A stretch of DNA of 64,000 bases from Saprospiraceae bacterium (GTDB lineage Bacteria > Bacteroidota > Bacteroidia > Chitinophagales > Saprospiraceae). The position numbers were made by a program, and so were the translations under genes. Of this stretch, positions 61,886 through 64,000 are shown in pieces. The notes beneath the pieces were generated by a model, which was not told where the DNA came from, did no database searches, and saw nothing but the letters and a program-made list of their open reading frames with translations. How positions within the stretch are numbered: position 1 is the first letter of the stretch; each line of letters begins with the position of its first letter. The stretch lies in the NCBI GenBank assembly GCA_028285545.1, contig JANQPA010000041.1, positions 1 to 64,000 of the forward strand, in the 5' to 3' direction.

Positions 61886-62494
61886 ATGAAAAAAATAATC
61901 AAGGGAATATTATGGTCAGGTTTAGTTGTTCTAGTTGCAACAGGAATATTTGCGGCCATTCGACAAATACCTCCCCACCCAAATTCTTACAATCCTGGAA
62001 TCCCGGCACATCCAAATATTACGCTATTACACGTAATTCCGGGATTGATTTTTATGCTCTTAGGGCCTTTTCAGTTTATTAAAAAGATACGTTCGTCTTT
62101 TCCAGGCTTCCACAAATTTTCGGGCTATTTAATCGTTTCGTCAGCTATTCTCGCTGGCATTTCCTCCTTAATTATAGTCCTGATGTTCCCCTATGCTAAA
62201 TATGATGAACGTGTCGGAGTTATAGAAGAGCAAATTCCCAATTTAGTTTTTGGGATTCTGTTTATGTTTTTTGCCATAAGAGGAGTTTGGTATATCAGAA
62301 ACAAAAGAATTCAAAAACATCGTGCCGATATGATTAGGCTCTTTTCGATTGGACTTGGTATTTCGGTTTTTAGAATATTAATGATCGGTACTGCTATCCT
62401 GGGCATTAGCCCTCTAAACTTTATTGCAATATATTTTTGGCTGGGCTTTGGAATTACCTATGGCATTGGAGAATGGTATATTAGAAAAACTTAA
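61886..62494 (+). CDS. DUF2306 family membrane protein
   Basis: ATG at 61886 (MKKIIKGILW) gives 202 residues; the longer TTG version adds 21 unlikely residues. Five membrane segments; conserved His/Gly features such as HVIPGLIFMLLGPFQF, FHKFSGYLIV and HRADMIRLFSIGLG match DUF2306, an uncharacterised integral membrane family. Its stop overlaps the stop of the convergent DUF1801 gene by four bases. Confidence 0.87.
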   Translation: MKKIIKGILWSGLVVLVATGIFAAIRQIPPHPNSYNPGIPAHPNITLLHVIPGLIFMLLGPFQFIKKIRSSFPGFHKFSGYLIVSSAILAGISSLIIVLMFPYAKYDERVGVIEEQIPNLVFGILFMFFAIRGVWYIRNKRIQKHRADMIRLFSIGLGISVFRILMIGTAILGISPLNFIAIYFWLGFGITYGIGEWYIRKT

Positions 62495-62868
62495 GATCCT
62501 TTTTTCCTTTTGGAAGCATAAGGAACTTCTTCATCCAGAATAAGGGCTTCCTGAAAAATTTCCATGATCAATTCATTATTGACCTCTTTAGGGTCATAAA
62601 ATTTTATTCCGGCAACTTGTTTTCTTCCTTCGTGTTGTAGAAGACCTTGTTCATTGCTTAATTCATTACCTCTGATAAAAGCTAATTCTACCCCATCATT
62701 TTTTATAGGATTGAGATAACAAATCCAGCTTTTATGGTAGTAAAAGGGTACTCGATAGCGGATTTTGGTGGTAATCTCCGGAAAGGAACAAATAAGATCA
62801 TGAAGGCGCTCCAGAATTTTTTGTTGATTTCCTTCTTTTTCAAGGATAAAGTTGAGTACTGCTTCCAT
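62491..62868 (-). CDS. DUF1801 family protein
   Basis: A 125-residue cytoplasmic protein. RYRVPFYYHKSWICYLNP, VELAFIRGNELSN and GRKQVAGIKFYDPKEVNNELI match DUF1801 (YdhG-like), small alpha/beta proteins without proven function. It overlaps the DUF2306 gene end by four bases. It starts just before the repeat-bearing gap that precedes the last gene. Confidence 0.85.
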   Translation of the reverse strand: MEAVLNFILEKEGNQQKILERLHDLICSFPEITTKIRYRVPFYYHKSWICYLNPIKNDGVELAFIRGNELSNEQGLLQHEGRKQVAGIKFYDPKEVNNELIMEIFQEALILDEEVPYASKRKKGS

Positions 62869-63161
62869 TTTTTTAAGTTATTACGTGTTCACGTGTTCGA
62901 GTGTTCAAGTTTAGGGGATAGGTATTTTGGAGGAATGGTATTTTATTTTAGCATAGAATCACAATATCAAACAATTTGCAAATTTGCACATCTACGCATT
63001 TACATATTTATACTAATAAATCGAACCATCTTAGCATTGTAGGATTATAGTATCAAACAACTGGTTCATTTACAAATATAATGATGCTGATCTAAACGAA
63101 TTAAAGTTTTCAGCTGTTATTAAAATATTCTTATTCCATTGACCACCTCACTATAACTGCT
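62869..63161. other. Intergenic gap with GTGTTC repeats
   Basis: Short CGTGTTC-type repeats (62884-62908) and TTTGCAAATTTGCACAT-like phrases (62976-62993) are dispersed repeats common in Bacteroidota gaps. No RNA gene or terminator was recognised. The promoter for the hydrolase gene must be here but no TAnnTTTG box is clear. Confidence 0.45.
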
Positions 63162-64000
63162 ATGAAAAAGGCATTGAGCATTTCTTTTAAAGTGCTGCGC
63201 TGGTTTGCGCTTATTCTCATTATTCTGTTTATTCTTTTATTAGCCTTTATCGAGGGTTTTGACAGATATATTTCTAGTGAAAAAGGAGCAATGTGGCTTT
63301 ATAAGAAGGTTCCACATACCAATAAAAAGATCAAGTTTACTCACTCAGGAATTCGATATTTTGAAATTGGAGATGCTGAGAAACCACCCCTATTACTTAT
63401 TCATGGTGCTCCAGGTAGTGTTTTTGACTGGAAGGGAGTTGCTCAAAATAAAAACATTTACGATCATTACCGATTATTGATACCCGAACGCCCTGGCTAT
63501 GGAGGGACCAAACCCCGTGGAGCGGAGCGATCCATCAAAAAACAGGCAGAAAGAATTTTAGAAGTTTTAGATGGTGAAGCCCAAGAAGCAGTTGTTATGG
63601 GGCACAGTTATGGTGGTCCTATTGCAGTAATAATGGGTGCCATGAAGCCAGAAAAGATTTCAAAGGTTTATGGTGTATCCGGACAGTACGATCCTGATAA
63701 TGAAAAAATATTCAAAATTTCGCACTTCATCAATTACAAGTTTTTCGCTTATGTATTACCGCGATTTATCTGGGTAGCGAATGTTGAAAAACTAACTCAT
63801 CCTGATGCCTTGCGAGAAATCATGCCCATTTATCAAAATGTAAAAGTACCCGTGACCCTTATTCACGGGGATGCTGACACCCTTGTGCCCTATGAAAACT
63901 CTCCTTTTGTTTTAGAGAAACTAAATGGTAATGCCGAGTTGATTACGATGGAGGGCAAAGACCACCCCGTACATATGCAGGAAGTTGATGCAATGGTGGA
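63162..64000 (+). CDS. Alpha/beta hydrolase, partial (runs off the window end)
   Basis: The ATG at 63162 begins a frame with no stop before 64000, giving at least 279 residues. An N-terminal membrane anchor (about 13-34) precedes the hydrolase domain: oxyanion segment LLIHGAPGS, nucleophile Ser in MGHSYGGP, acid Asp in HGDADTLVPY and catalytic His in GKDHPVH. It is related to the haloalkane-dehalogenase/lipase-like single-anchor hydrolases. Substrate is unknown, and the C-terminus is missing. Confidence 0.88.
   Translation, partial: MKKALSISFKVLRWFALILIILFILLLAFIEGFDRYISSEKGAMWLYKKVPHTNKKIKFTHSGIRYFEIGDAEKPPLLLIHGAPGSVFDWKGVAQNKNIYDHYRLLIPERPGYGGTKPRGAERSIKKQAERILEVLDGEAQEAVVMGHSYGGPIAVIMGAMKPEKISKVYGVSGQYDPDNEKIFKISHFINYKFFAYVLPRFIWVANVEKLTHPDALREIMPIYQNVKVPVTLIHGDADTLVPYENSPFVLEKLNGNAELITMEGKDHPVHMQEVDAMV

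Overview
The window comes from a Bacteroidota chromosome; class level is uncertain (Saprospiria- or Cytophagia-like). Supporting signs are AT-rich DNA, starts without clear Shine-Dalgarno sites, TAnnTTTG promoter boxes, type IX secretion (T9SS) C-terminal domains, lipoproteins, TPR-containing sensor kinases and paired DUF1800/DUF1501 genes. No rRNA, tRNA, CRISPR array, integrase or transposase was seen.

Layout. 1-3.4 kb: DUF1800 and DUF1501 export-linked pair. 3.9-4.7 kb: a lipoprotein and a Cys-rich protein, convergent. 4.8-7.5 kb: ECF sigma, anti-sigma, Spy-like protein and T9SS cargo operon (minus). 7.8-9.2 kb: proS. 9.7-12.5 kb: low-complexity secreted protein with a Ser/Arg tail, then an OmpP1/FadL-like porin. 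12.9-16.8 kb: a second sigma operon (sigma, HEAT-repeat anti-sigma-like protein, DUF4097, serine hydrolase with TPR). 16.9-22.8 kb: nucleotide-cyclase/TPR protein, esterase, AlkD-like protein, Tat-exported SDR and a small conserved protein. 23.2-26.5 kb: SLC13-type transporter, cNMP-domain histidine kinase, receiver. 26.6-29.3 kb: ppc. 29.4-33.7 kb: an accessory island with a Panacea-domain antitoxin plus RelE-like toxin, VapBC, and an OLD-family nuclease. 34.0-36.0 kb: glgX. 36.4-40.5 kb: DUF4846 lipoprotein, beta-lactamase-fold lipoprotein, DxDxDG-repeat secreted protein. 40.6-44.4 kb: a NarL-type two-component pair and a MoeB-rhodanese protein. 44.6-48.9 kb: tyrosine/homogentisate catabolism (hmgA, hppD, fahA) plus a YCII lipoprotein, with a good promoter. 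49.0-51.0 kb: DKNYY protein and beta-helix protein. 51.0-58.6 kb: TonB-dependent receptor, two TPR-histidine kinases and a lone receiver. 58.7-64.0 kb: beta-barrel protein, DUF819, AraC-type regulator, DUF2306, DUF1801, and an alpha/beta hydrolase cut by the window end.

Three themes stand out. First, surface signalling is dense: two ECF sigma operons, four histidine kinases, three response regulators and a cyclase. Second, the window holds many long, near-perfect inverted repeats, and at least seven of them contain a stop codon in the stem. Two sit at the same place, between a histidine kinase and its lone receiver. Third, a toxin-antitoxin/nuclease island is inserted between two central-metabolism genes (ppc and glgX). 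Dispersed palindromic repeats, a fold-back element and an octamer tandem repeat occupy several intergenic gaps. Identifications are by eye from protein motifs; no database search was run.
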